This document shows positions 19,731 through 28,126 of a DNA stretch of 64,000 bases, piece after piece. Source of the stretch: Erythrobacter sp. GTDB taxonomy: Bacteria; Pseudomonadota; Alphaproteobacteria; Sphingomonadales; Sphingomonadaceae. The notes under the pieces were generated by a model. It was given only the letters and a program-made list of their open reading frames with translations, searched no databases and was not told where the DNA came from. Every line of letters starts with the position of its first letter. The stretch's first letter is position 1. Both the position numbers and the translations under genes were made by a program. The DNA lies in NCBI GenBank assembly GCA_019739335.1, contig CP073261.1:2966001-3030000 (forward strand). The letters are read 5' to 3'.

Positions 19731-19910
19731 TCAGGTGCGTGAAGGATTGCGACCGCGGCTGATCGCCACCAGCGCGTCCTTTGCTGCGAGCTTGAGCTTC
19801 TTCAGCTTGCTGATGCGGCCATAATTTGGCCAGCGGCGCGACTGTTCCAGCCGCAACCTCTCATCGAGCCGCTGGTGTTCTTGCAGCAAACGGAAAATAT
19901 TGGTCTTCAT
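19731..19910 (-). CDS. YdcH family (DUF465) small protein
   Basis: 59 aa. Sequence reads MKTNIFRLLQEHQRLDERL, then SRRWPNYGRISKLKKLKL and ends near GRNPSRT. This matches the short helical DUF465/YdcH pattern: a first helix with HxxLDxxI-like spacing (HQRLDERL) and a second helix with KKxKLxxKD (KKLKLAAKD). Function unknown; such proteins are small, charged and widely conserved in alphaproteobacteria. An AGGAG ribosome binding site lies seven bases before ATG at 19910. It is convergent with ilvC. Confidence 0.8.
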   Translation of the reverse strand: MKTNIFRLLQEHQRLDERLRLEQSRRWPNYGRISKLKKLKLAAKDALVAISRGRNPSRT

Positions 19911-19940
19911 GTCTGCACTCCTCTTGGAACGATTGATCCA

Positions 19941-20001
19941 ATCGGGTGCCGGCAGGAGCGTCAGGGAAACTTAAAGAACGACGCACCGGGGAGCACCCGA
20001 T
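19941..20001 (-). promoter_or_regulatory. Long-range stem in the leader of the YdcH-like gene
   Basis: ATCGGGTGC (19941-19949) and GCACCCGAT (19993-20001) are perfect complements closing a 43-base loop, about 30 bases upstream of the ribosome binding site. A structured 5' leader is possible. The remaining bases to 20186 show nothing else clear. Confidence 0.25.
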
Positions 20002-20186
20002 GCGGTCCGACATCACGCGATCGTCAAGCGATTGCGCCAGAGGGGCCCGGCCCGCAGATCGGTTTTAAGCGACGGACGAAAGGTTTTCAAGGGGTGGGGT
20101 AAAGGGAAACGCGGTGGACAATGAGGCCCTCATTCCCCAAATTGCTTCAACCAGATCAATTCGCCTTTCCACCGGGAGAACTTTCG

Positions 20187-20831
20187 ATGCGTAAGACCTT
20201 GCTTGCCCTCACCGCCACCAGCGCCGTGGCCGCCTTCACCGCCACCGGCGCCTTCGCCGATGCGCCGCGGCAGGAAGCGATGGACACCAGCAGCATTACT
20301 TCGGGCACTTATGCCACCGATCCGGCGCACTCGCTGGTCGGCTGGCGGCTCGATCACCTGGGCTTCAACGATTACTTCGGGATCTTCGGCGACGCGGCTG
20401 GCACTCTGGTGCTCGATACCGAGAACCTCGAAAACAGCACCGTCGATGTCACCGTGCCGATTTCCTCCGTCACCGTGGCCAGCGAAGGCCTGCGCGATCA
20501 CCTGCTGCGCGCCGGAACCGATGGTGCAGCGCCCGATTTCTTTGGCCCTTCGCCCGAACCCGCACGGTTCGTCTCCACCATGGTCCACCCGACCGGCGAA
20601 ACCAGCGCCCACATCATGGGCAACCTGACCTTCAACGGCCAGACCCACCCCGTCACCATCGAGGCCGAACTGGCCGGGATGGGCACCAACATGATGAGCC
20701 AGAAGGAAACCGTCGGTTTCCACGGCACCACCACCATCACCCGTTCGCAATGGGGCATGGGCTGGGGAACCCAGTTCGGCCTGGGTGACGAAGTCGAACT
20801 CGACATCACCGTTGCTTTCGAAAAGCAGTAA
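20187..20831 (+). CDS. YceI family periplasmic protein
   Basis: 214 aa. Signal peptide RKTLLALTATSAVAAFTATGAFA, then a YceI-type lipocalin-like beta barrel: YATDPAHSLVGWRLDHLGFNDYFG at the N-terminus, VTVPISSVTV, LRAGTDGAAPDFF, and NLTFNGQTHPVTIEAEL. YceI proteins bind isoprenoid-type lipids; the ligand here is unknown. Ribosome binding site GGGAG before ATG at 20187. Stands alone between ydcH and leuA. Confidence 0.92.
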   Translation: MRKTLLALTATSAVAAFTATGAFADAPRQEAMDTSSITSGTYATDPAHSLVGWRLDHLGFNDYFGIFGDAAGTLVLDTENLENSTVDVTVPISSVTVASEGLRDHLLRAGTDGAAPDFFGPSPEPARFVSTMVHPTGETSAHIMGNLTFNGQTHPVTIEAELAGMGTNMMSQKETVGFHGTTTITRSQWGMGWGTQFGLGDEVELDITVAFEKQ

Positions 20832-20913
20832 TTCCGGTGCGGCGCGGGGGACCAGTCTTCTGCGCCGCATTCGCACTTTACCTGTTAACCATTCGGTCCT
20901 AACACTGTTCGCG

Positions 20914-20964
20914 ATGCACACGCCAACCGGCCTTGCCCTGCTGCTTCGACTTACGCGCCCTTAG
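20914..20964 (+). CDS. leuL: leuA leader peptide (16 aa)
   Basis: ATG at 20914 opens MHTPTGLALLLRLTRP and ends at TAG 20962-20964. Five of seven consecutive residues (L-A-L-L-L-R-L) are Leu, the hallmark of a leucine attenuator. Its stop codon lies inside the 5' arm of the perfect stem at 20957-21007, so a ribosome finishing the peptide would cover that arm while one stalled at the Leu codons would not. leuA starts 117 bases after the stop. Confidence 0.7.
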   Translation: MHTPTGLALLLRLTRP

Positions 20965-21007
20965 GCGTGCACCCGCCCCTGCCCTGCGCAGGGACTCGCC
21001 TAAGGGC
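20957..21007 (+). promoter_or_regulatory. leuA attenuator stem
   Basis: GCCCTTAGGCG (20957-20967) is a perfect 11-bp complement of CGCCTAAGGGC (20997-21007), enclosing the palindrome CCCTGCGCAGGG (20982-20993). The stem overlaps the leader peptide stop codon. There is no T-run after the stem, so control may be by a Rho-dependent or translational step. Confidence 0.55.
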
Positions 21008-21081
21008 TATTCCACATCGTTGCTGATCCGCCGTCCGCCCATCTTGCGCGGCGGCGCAAAGTCGAACAAGGCCGTTTCGCC

Positions 21082-22779
21082 ATGCCAATGCTCCGTACTC
21101 CGGGCGCGAAATATCGCCCCTTTCCGCAAGTCCACTTGCCAGACCGGCAGTGGCCCAGCCGCACCATTACTACGCCGCCGCGATGGCTGAGCACCGATCT
21201 GCGTGACGGCAACCAGTCGATCATCGATCCGATGGATGCGGTGAAAAAGAACCGCTTTTTCGATCTGCTGGTGGAAGTGGGCGTCAAGGAAATCGAAGTC
21301 GGCTTCCCCGCCGCGGGCGCAACCGAGTTCGATTTTATCTCCGCTCTCGTGAAGTCGGGCCGCATCCCTGATGACGTCGTGGTGCAGGTGCTGACGCAGA
21401 GCCGTGCGGACCTGATCCAGCGCAGCTTCGAAAGCCTGGAAGGCGCGCATTCGGCGATCGTCCACCTCTACAACGCACTCAGCCCCGCATGGCGCGACAT
21501 CGTTTTCCGCATGAGCCGGGACGAAGTGCGGCAGATCGCCGTCTCCGGCGCGCAGATGCTGGTGGACGAAGCCGCCAAGCGTCCCGGCACGCAATGGCAT
21601 TTCGAATACAGCCCGGAGACTTTCTCCACCGCCGAACTCGATTTCAGCCTGGAGGTGTGTGAGGCCGTAATGCAGGTCGTCAGGCCGACGAAGGACTGGC
21701 CGATCATCCTCAACCTGCCCGCCACAGTGGAAGCGGCCACGCCCAATATCTATGCGGACCAGATCGAATACTTCTGCCGCAACCTGCCCAATCGCGAGGC
21801 GGCGGTCATCTCCCTGCACACCCACAACGATCGCGGCACCGGTGTCGCGGCGGCGGAACTGGGGCTGATGGCGGGCGCGGACCGGGTGGAAGGCTGCCTG
21901 TTCGGCAATGGTGAACGCACCGGCAACTGCTGCCTCGTGACGGTTGCGCTCAACATGTATACGCAGGGGATCGATCCCGGCCTCGATTTCTCGGATATCG
22001 ACCGGGTGATCGAGACGGTGGAATACTGCAACCAGATCCCTGTCCACCAACGCCACCCTTATGGCGGCGAACTGGTCTTCACCGCCTTTTCCGGCAGCCA
22101 TCAGGATGCAATCAAGAAGGGCTTCGAAGCGCAGGAACAGCGTAACGACGAATACTGGCGGGTGCCCTACCTTCCGATCGATCCCGCCGATCTCGGGCGC
22201 AGCTACGAAGCGGTGATCCGCGTCAATTCGCAGAGCGGCAAGGGTGGCTTTGCCTGGGTGCTACAACAGGATCAGGGGCTGAAACTGCCCAAGCGCTTGC
22301 AGGCCGATTTTTCCCGCCACGTACAATATATGGCCGACAGCCTGGGGCGCGAACTCAACGCGGCCGACATCTGGGAATGTTTCCGCCAGACCTATTACCT
22401 CAAGGTGGATAAGCGCCGTTTCCGGCTGGTCGACTACGAAGAAAACCGCGCGTCGGACGGAACCCGTATCTTCACTGGTACAGTTGAAGTGGATGGCGAG
22501 GCACAGCGGGTTTCCGGTCGCGGAAAAGGCCTGATCTCTTCCGTCCTCGCGACCTTGCGCGAAACATTCGGACTGGATTTCGAAGTCACCGACTATTCCG
22601 AACACGCGCTCAGCACCGGGGTCGATTCGAAAGCGGCGGCCTATATCGAATTCGCCCTGCCCGATGGCCGCACCGGCTGGGGCGTCGGGCTGGACGAGGA
22701 TGTGGCGACTGCAGGCGTTCGCGCACTTCTGAGCGCGGCCAATGCCGCTTCGGAGGGGCCTGGCACGCCACGCTTCTAG
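21082..22779 (+). CDS. leuA: 2-isopropylmalate synthase
   Basis: 565 aa, the longer LeuA form. Condenses acetyl-CoA with 2-ketoisovalerate, first committed step to leucine. Catalytic barrel: STDLRDGNQSIIDPMDAVKK (metal-binding Asp), then SLHTHNDRGTGVAAAELGL with the metal-binding HxH. The C-terminal ~120 residues form the leucine-sensing allosteric domain. ATG at 21082 is used; a second ATG two codons on is possible. It is preceded by a leucine-rich leader peptide and a paired stem, so it is probably controlled by leucine supply. Confidence 0.96.
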   Translation: MPMLRTPGAKYRPFPQVHLPDRQWPSRTITTPPRWLSTDLRDGNQSIIDPMDAVKKNRFFDLLVEVGVKEIEVGFPAAGATEFDFISALVKSGRIPDDVVVQVLTQSRADLIQRSFESLEGAHSAIVHLYNALSPAWRDIVFRMSRDEVRQIAVSGAQMLVDEAAKRPGTQWHFEYSPETFSTAELDFSLEVCEAVMQVVRPTKDWPIILNLPATVEAATPNIYADQIEYFCRNLPNREAAVISLHTHNDRGTGVAAAELGLMAGADRVEGCLFGNGERTGNCCLVTVALNMYTQGIDPGLDFSDIDRVIETVEYCNQIPVHQRHPYGGELVFTAFSGSHQDAIKKGFEAQEQRNDEYWRVPYLPIDPADLGRSYEAVIRVNSQSGKGGFAWVLQQDQGLKLPKRLQADFSRHVQYMADSLGRELNAADIWECFRQTYYLKVDKRRFRLVDYEENRASDGTRIFTGTVEVDGEAQRVSGRGKGLISSVLATLRETFGLDFEVTDYSEHALSTGVDSKAAAYIEFALPDGRTGWGVGLDEDVATAGVRALLSAANAASEGPGTPRF

Positions 22780-22838
22780 GGACTATTGCGGATAATGCTG
22801 CTGTCCTCTCCGTAGAACCCTGCGACTAGACGTGGGGG

Positions 22839-24476
22839 ATGGCTACCGGACTCTTTCCCGTACTGATCGCGACGCTGACGATAGGCGCATTGCTGTTCGC
22901 CACAGCCGCGCTTTGTCTGTCCTGCATGAAATTGCGGCGGCAGCTTGGCTGGAAAGCGGCAGAAATAGAGCGGTTGCTGTTTCGGCAGGCCGAATTGCAG
23001 CTGGCGCAAGCCAGGGCGGAGCGAAATGCGGAGTCGAAAACCGCTTTCCTCGCCACGATGAGCCACGAAATCCGGACGCCAATGAGCGGCGTAATCGGAT
23101 TCACCGAATTGCTGCTGGAAAGCGATCTCGATCCGCGCAGGCGAGGCCAGGTGCAACTGATCGCCGATTCAGGCCGCGCGATGATGCAACTGGTAAACGA
23201 CATTCTCGATCATTCCAGGATCGAGTCAGGAGAAATGCGACTACACCCCGAACCGCTCGATATTCGGGAGAAACTGGATCACTGCATAAAGCTGCTGGAG
23301 CCCACGGCACGTTCCAAGCATCTTGCCATCGGCCAATGGGTCGAGAACTCGGTTCCCGAACTGGTAGAGCTTGATCGGCTTCGCATTCAGCAGGTGCTGC
23401 TCAACCTGATCGGAAATGCCATCCGTTATACCGAGAAGGGCGGCATCGATGTCGAGGCGAGGCTGGAGAATTCGTCCGAGGGCAAGTACCTGCTGCTCTC
23501 TGTGATCGATACCGGAATCGGCATCGAGGAATCCCAGCTTGACGAGATATTCGTTCCGTATCGGCAGGAGAACAGTGCCAGCGCGATCCGTTCTGGCGGT
23601 TCCGGGTTGGGACTGGCGATCAGCAGCGAACTGGTGGCGATGATGGGCGGGCAGATCAGTGTCCATTCGCGGTGCGGCGTAGGCACGCAATTTACGGTCC
23701 GCCTGCCGCTAGTCACAGTAGAGACTGATGTTGAGGCGCCGCACGAACTGACCCCCGCTTCTCCCCCGGCTACCTTGCCCTCGCTGCGAGGTACTCATGT
23801 CCTGATCGTGGAGGATGACGCCATCAATCGTCAGCTCATCATGGCGATGGCCGAGGCGCTGCAACTCGATGCGCACACGGTCGGCAGTGGCGCCGAAGCG
23901 GTACGGGCCGTATTGGAAAGCGATCAGGCGGGTATCCCCTTTGCGGTGGTGCTTATGGATATGCAGATGCCCGGCATGGACGGGCTCGAAGCTACCAGCC
24001 ACCTCCGCGCGCTCGGATTCACCGCTGAAAACTTGCCGATCATCGCGCTGACGGCCAATTGCTATCAGGACGATATCGCCGCCTGCGCCGCCGCAGGGAT
24101 GCAGTCGCATCTGGGAAAGCCAGTGACAACGGTGGCTCTCGCCCGCGAATTGGCCCGCTGGCTGGCCCCCGGCGCGCCAGTTGCGCAGACGCGCATACAT
24201 CCGTCCAGCCACTCGATCGAGGCTCGCTATCAGGAGCGCAAGCGGCGTGTGATTGATGATTTGCGCCGGATAATCGAAGCGTCCCCTGGTCAGCCCGAAT
24301 GGCAAGCAATCGCCCGCCAGCTACATCGGCTGGCAGGCGTGGCAGCCAATTTCGGGGAGCCCGAACTGGGCGAGGCTTCCCGTCGGCTTGAGCTGGAATT
24401 GTCCGGCAAGCAGCCGCTCGAAACCGTGCGCCGGGCGTTACGGCGCGAATGGCCCATCTTCGAAAGTTCGGTCTGA
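22839..24476 (+). CDS. Hybrid sensor histidine kinase with receiver and Hpt domains
   Basis: 545 aa. One transmembrane helix (residues 5-28), a short coiled linker, HisKA with phosphoaccepting His in FLATMSHEIRTPMSGVIGF, HATPase with N-box LLNLIGNAIRYT and G-boxes DTGIGI and GSGLGLAIS, a receiver domain (VLIVEDDAINRQL; Asp in VVLMDMQMPGMDG; Lys in GKPV) and a C-terminal Hpt-like helix bundle with His in QLHRLAGVAANFGE. A full phosphorelay on one chain, but no extracellular sensor domain. No response regulator gene is adjacent, so the output partner is unknown. Confidence 0.92.
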   Translation: MATGLFPVLIATLTIGALLFATAALCLSCMKLRRQLGWKAAEIERLLFRQAELQLAQARAERNAESKTAFLATMSHEIRTPMSGVIGFTELLLESDLDPRRRGQVQLIADSGRAMMQLVNDILDHSRIESGEMRLHPEPLDIREKLDHCIKLLEPTARSKHLAIGQWVENSVPELVELDRLRIQQVLLNLIGNAIRYTEKGGIDVEARLENSSEGKYLLLSVIDTGIGIEESQLDEIFVPYRQENSASAIRSGGSGLGLAISSELVAMMGGQISVHSRCGVGTQFTVRLPLVTVETDVEAPHELTPASPPATLPSLRGTHVLIVEDDAINRQLIMAMAEALQLDAHTVGSGAEAVRAVLESDQAGIPFAVVLMDMQMPGMDGLEATSHLRALGFTAENLPIIALTANCYQDDIAACAAAGMQSHLGKPVTTVALARELARWLAPGAPVAQTRIHPSSHSIEARYQERKRRVIDDLRRIIEASPGQPEWQAIARQLHRLAGVAANFGEPELGEASRRLELELSGKQPLETVRRALRREWPIFESSV

Positions 24477-24480
24477 ACCG

Positions 24481-25002
24481 TCACGTTTGCGGCATCATTT
24501 CCGTCCACAACATTTCAGCCAGCGCATCCAGTTCGGTAAAGTCGAGGCCCGCACGAAAAGGGTCTTTGCGACTCAGCGTGGCGAGGCGGCCCTCGCGTTG
24601 CAGCAATTGCCTGCGCAGACCATTTTGCAGGAGAGCAAGCCGCACCAATGCTTCGTCCCGCGCCAGTGACGGATTGCGCAGGCCACTGCGTCGCCAGCCC
24701 GCTTCTATCTGGCCTACGCGCTCGGCAACCATCTGGTTGTAGTTCCGGTGCGGCCCCCTGTGTAACGGCAGCCCCGTTTCCAGTGCCGCTTCCGCGCTGG
24801 CGGGAAGCAGCAGACCATTGGTTCGGAAGTCGTCAAATCCGATCGACTCGCATCCCAATGTGGCAAAAAGGGGGGCAAAACAGGTCGTGCCCAGCAACTG
24901 CCTGGGCAGCAAGTGATGGCGCTGCATGAAAGGGCGGTATCCGGGGGCGCCCGGACGATTGACCATGCGAAAGCCGATGTACTTCCGATGTCCGGAAGCC
25001 AT
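24481..25002 (-). CDS. AHH-domain (HNH/EndoVII-type) nuclease-like protein
   Basis: 173 aa. The AHH pattern is recognisable: H29-H30-L-L-P, TNGLLLPAS with Asn62, then LPLHRGPHRNYNQMV with H81, H85 and Y88, and a following helix. AHH domains are a treble-clef nuclease family best known as toxin tips of polymorphic toxins. Here the protein is short, with no secretion or delivery domain. ATG at 25002 is preferred; a GTG at 25050 would overlap the upstream gene by 19 bases. It is directly downstream of an unknown 281-aa gene and convergent with the histidine kinase. Confidence 0.7.
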   Translation of the reverse strand: MASGHRKYIGFRMVNRPGAPGYRPFMQRHHLLPRQLLGTTCFAPLFATLGCESIGFDDFRTNGLLLPASAEAALETGLPLHRGPHRNYNQMVAERVGQIEAGWRRSGLRNPSLARDEALVRLALLQNGLRRQLLQREGRLATLSRKDPFRAGLDFTELDALAEMLWTEMMPQT

Positions 25003-25031
25003 TCGAGCGCCTGCCGCGGCGGCACCGATGC

Positions 25032-25877
25032 TTACTGCGCGACCCTCCACAGACGAACAATGCCGGAGTTACCCACAGGTTCAAGCAGCAATGTTTCTCC
25101 TCCCGGACCGGTGAAGGAAAATTGCTCCTCAACCCGCCCGTGTTCGACAAGCCAGTTGAGCACGCGCAGCGCGATCTTGGCGGCCTGCGCCTGATCGTGG
25201 CACATCTCCGCCGGAAGCAGCAGTTCCTGTCCGGTGAATGTCGCCAGGCCTTCGCTTTGCAGGCTGCCGTCTGACATGCTGACCAAAGCAGCCAGGCCGA
25301 GGCCGGGAAACGCGCCTCCACCGATCCAGCCTAGCACCCCGCGCCGGAACAGATCCGCCGCGCTGCACGCGCGCGCAGGATGCCAGGCAACTGCTTCAAT
25401 TCGGGCCAGTGCCGCCAGTTCTGCCGCCAGCAAGGCCATGCAGCGGACCACGGGATACATGGTGCTGCCCGCTGCAAGGTGCGGACCGGGTTGCAGCGTG
25501 ATCGCTTCAAGTGGCCGATTGCGGAAATCCGGTTGGAGGCCGAAGAGATGTTCGCATCGGGGAACCGGCCCGACCGGGGACGAGCCAAGCCCGGTCAGGT
25601 CGAAGGTCAAACCATTGGCCAGCAATTCCACCCACGCGTTTTCTGCATCACCCTCATCCGATGGATCGAAGCTGATCGAAAAGCTTGGGCAATTCTGCGC
25701 CAACTCACGGATTTCCGACACAGCAGGACGCCCGCCCGCCGGGAACAGCAGCGAGACGGCCGAAATTGGAATAATCGATTCAAGGCTCTGCGCGATCGCG
25801 ATCGAACCCAACCCTTCACTTGCCCTGCAATGCTGATGGCCCGAAACACGGATTGCGTCGAGTCTTAGCACCGTCAA
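25032..25877 (-). CDS. Conserved-looking protein of unknown function upstream of the AHH gene
   Basis: 281 aa, soluble, no signal peptide. Recognisable stretches include FPAGGRPAVSEIRELAQ, AVAWHPARACSAADLFRRGVLGWIGGGAFPGLGLAAL and a C-terminal NWLVEHGRVEEQFSFTGPGGETLLLEPVG. I cannot assign a family. It is immediately upstream of, and probably co-transcribed with, the AHH nuclease-like gene, so a partner or immunity role is conceivable but not shown. Divergent from recJ. Confidence 0.7.
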   Translation of the reverse strand: MTVLRLDAIRVSGHQHCRASEGLGSIAIAQSLESIIPISAVSLLFPAGGRPAVSEIRELAQNCPSFSISFDPSDEGDAENAWVELLANGLTFDLTGLGSSPVGPVPRCEHLFGLQPDFRNRPLEAITLQPGPHLAAGSTMYPVVRCMALLAAELAALARIEAVAWHPARACSAADLFRRGVLGWIGGGAFPGLGLAALVSMSDGSLQSEGLATFTGQELLLPAEMCHDQAQAAKIALRVLNWLVEHGRVEEQFSFTGPGGETLLLEPVGNSGIVRLWRVAQ

Positions 25878-25986
25878 TTGCCACCATTTCGGTTACAAAG
25901 CCGTTAACCATCGCGGACGCGCGGCCCCTGTCGAAATTCTGCAAGCCATACTTCCAAGTGCTGCGGTGCGGCGGTAGGTCATCAAT

Positions 25987-27777
25987 ATGGCAACGAATAT
26001 AGCAGTGCTGGGTATCGAGAATTCGCTTTCGGGCAAGGCCTGGCGCTGGCGCGGCGGCAATATGGAACTTGGCGGCGGCGCAGGCGGTATTGCCGAGCTG
26101 GAGGTGGATATTACCACCCAGTTACTGCTGGCACGAGGGGTAGACCGGAAGGACCTGGATTTGCACCGCCAGCCCAGCCTGCGCGCTTTCCTTCCCGATC
26201 CTTCCGCCTTCGCCGACATGGACCACGCCGCCGAGCGGATCGCCGAAGCGGTGATCGCCCGAGAGACGGTGACGGTTTATGGCGATTACGATGTCGATGG
26301 CGCAACCAGCTCGGCGCTATTGATCCGGCTGCTGCGGATGCTCGGCCACGATGCACGGCATTACATTCCGGACCGGCTGCTGGAAGGCTATGGCCCCAGC
26401 GGTGAGGCCTTGCTGCGGATCGGGCAGGACGGTTCCAGCCTGATCGTCACCGTCGATTGCGGGGCGATGGCGCATGAAGCGCTGGGAATGGCGCATGACG
26501 CGGGTATCGACGTTATCGTGGTCGATCACCACAAGTGCGCGCCGGACCTGCCGCGCTGTTTTGCCCTGGTAAACCCGAACCGGCTGGACGAAAGCGATCT
26601 GGCCGCCGCACACGGACACCTTGCGGCGGTGGGCGTTGCATTCCTGCTCGCAGTTGCGGTCACCCGCACCCTGCGCCAGCGGGGCTTCTTTTCGGAGAGA
26701 AACGAGCCGGACCTGCTGTCGCTGCTCGATCTGGTCGCGCTCGGCACCGTGGCCGATGTCGCATCGATTCGCGGGCTCAACCGCGCCTTCGTAGCGCAAG
26801 GGCTTAAGGTGATGGCGAAGCGCGCCAACACCGGCATGGCCGCGCTGATCGATGCCAGCCGGCTCAAGGCCGCGCCGGGTGCAAGCGATTGCGGATTTGC
26901 GCTGGGGCCGCGTATCAATGCGGGGGGGCGCGTTGGCGAAGCGACGCTGGGCGTGCGGCTGCTCACCACCGAAGACCCGGATGAAGCGCGCGCGATTGCC
27001 GAACAGCTGTCCCGCCTCAATGAGGATCGCCGGGCCATCGAGGCTGCGGTGCAAGCCGAGGCCGAGGAACAGCTCGCCGCGCAGCACAATCGTCCGGTGG
27101 TGATCTGCGCCGGGCATGGCTGGCACCCCGGCGTGATCGGAATCGTCGCGGGGCGGATCAAGGAGGCATCGGGCAGGCCGAGCATTGTCATCGCGCTGGA
27201 TGGCGAAAGCGGCGAAGGCAAGGGTTCGGGCCGCTCGATAGCGGGCGTCGATCTCGGCGCGGCAATCATCGGGGCGACCGCCGCGGGCCTGCTGGTCAAG
27301 GGCGGCGGGCACGCGATGGCTGCGGGACTGACAATCCTGCCCGACAAGCTCGAGGAGTTTTCGGAATGGCTCGGCGAACGGCTGGCCGGGCCGGTAGCGC
27401 GGGCCAGCGCGGAACAGCATATGCTGCTCGATCTCGCGCTTGCACCGGGCGGGCTGACCCCCGCGCTGGTCGAAACGCTCGACGCGGCGGGGCCATACGG
27501 CGTTGGCTGGCCGGGACCGCGCGTCGCGGTGGGGCCGGTGCATCTGGTGAAGGCAGATATTGTCGGCAACGACCACCTGCGCGTAATTGCCGCTGGACAG
27601 GATGGCGCAAGCTTCAAGGCTATTGCCTTCCGTGCGGCCTCGACTTCTATGGGGCAGGCGCTTTTGCATGGCGCAAAGGGCCGCAGGCTGTGGCTGGCTG
27701 GACGTGCGAAGATCGACGACTGGGGCAGCCGACCTGCTGCGGAACTACATCTGGAGGATGCCGCCTGGGCCGATTAA
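25987..27777 (+). CDS. recJ: Single-stranded-DNA-specific exonuclease RecJ
   Basis: 596 aa. 5'-3' exonuclease on single-stranded DNA in RecF-type recombination and mismatch repair. DHH domain: VTVYGDYDVDGATSSALLIR (motif I) and VIVVDHHKCAP (motif III, DHH); DHHA1 domain with RSIAGVDLGAAI and KGGGHAMAAGLTI; C-terminal OB-fold. Start ATG at 25987. The gene stands alone ahead of the two tRNA-Glu genes. Confidence 0.96.
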   Translation: MATNIAVLGIENSLSGKAWRWRGGNMELGGGAGGIAELEVDITTQLLLARGVDRKDLDLHRQPSLRAFLPDPSAFADMDHAAERIAEAVIARETVTVYGDYDVDGATSSALLIRLLRMLGHDARHYIPDRLLEGYGPSGEALLRIGQDGSSLIVTVDCGAMAHEALGMAHDAGIDVIVVDHHKCAPDLPRCFALVNPNRLDESDLAAAHGHLAAVGVAFLLAVAVTRTLRQRGFFSERNEPDLLSLLDLVALGTVADVASIRGLNRAFVAQGLKVMAKRANTGMAALIDASRLKAAPGASDCGFALGPRINAGGRVGEATLGVRLLTTEDPDEARAIAEQLSRLNEDRRAIEAAVQAEAEEQLAAQHNRPVVICAGHGWHPGVIGIVAGRIKEASGRPSIVIALDGESGEGKGSGRSIAGVDLGAAIIGATAAGLLVKGGGHAMAAGLTILPDKLEEFSEWLGERLAGPVARASAEQHMLLDLALAPGGLTPALVETLDAAGPYGVGWPGPRVAVGPVHLVKADIVGNDHLRVIAAGQDGASFKAIAFRAASTSMGQALLHGAKGRRLWLAGRAKIDDWGSRPAAELHLEDAAWAD

Positions 27778-27857
27778 TTCGTGTGCCCGCAATAATCGAA
27801 AGCGACAGGCTTGACCGCCGCGCATGACACCCCTAAGTGCGCCGCTCCACAGCATGT

Positions 27858-27932
27858 GGCCCCTTCGTCTAGCGGTTAGGACGCGGCCCTTTCACGGCTG
27901 AAACACGGGTTCGATTCCCGTAGGGGTCACCA
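27858..27932 (+). tRNA. tRNA-Glu (TTC)
   Basis: 75 nt including an encoded CCA. Acceptor GGCCCCT pairs with AGGGGTC (one G-T pair); anticodon arm CGGCC-CTTTCAC-GGCTG gives anticodon TTC; T arm ACGGGTTCGATTCCCGT. Reads GAA (and GAG by wobble). Confidence 0.97.
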
Positions 27933-27986
27933 TAGTTGGCGCGCCGCAGGCGCATTCTCCAACCGGATAGTATCTGCCTCGAAGGA

Positions 27987-28061
27987 GGCCCCTTCGTCTA
28001 GCGGTCAGGACGCGGCCCTCTCACGGCTGAAACACGGGTTCGATTCCCGTAGGGGTCACCA
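27987..28061 (+). tRNA. tRNA-Glu (CTC)
   Basis: 75 nt with encoded CCA, almost identical to the tRNA-Glu 54 bases upstream; it differs by a D-loop base and by the anticodon loop CTCTCAC, which gives anticodon CTC (reads GAG). A tandem duplication followed by anticodon change is the simplest origin. Confidence 0.96.
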
Positions 28062-28108
28062 TCCGTCATTTCCTGTGCGGCAAAATAATTTCCTGCACGT
28101 GCTGGAAA

Positions 28109-28126
28109 ATGTCATACATCTGTGGC
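28109..28126 (+). promoter_or_regulatory. Pho-box-like site at the phoR start
   Basis: ATGTCAT-ACAT-CTGTGGC has Pho-box spacing (two 7-mers, 4 apart), but it overlaps the GTG start at 28122 and is only 14 bases from ATG 28140. Activation from here would start transcription inside the gene, so it may be an autorepression site or chance. Confidence 0.3.

Noticed and set aside
19597..19824. Plus-strand reading frame after ilvC
   Set aside because: It covers the two hairpins and then runs antisense to the YdcH-like gene, which has a ribosome binding site and family motifs.
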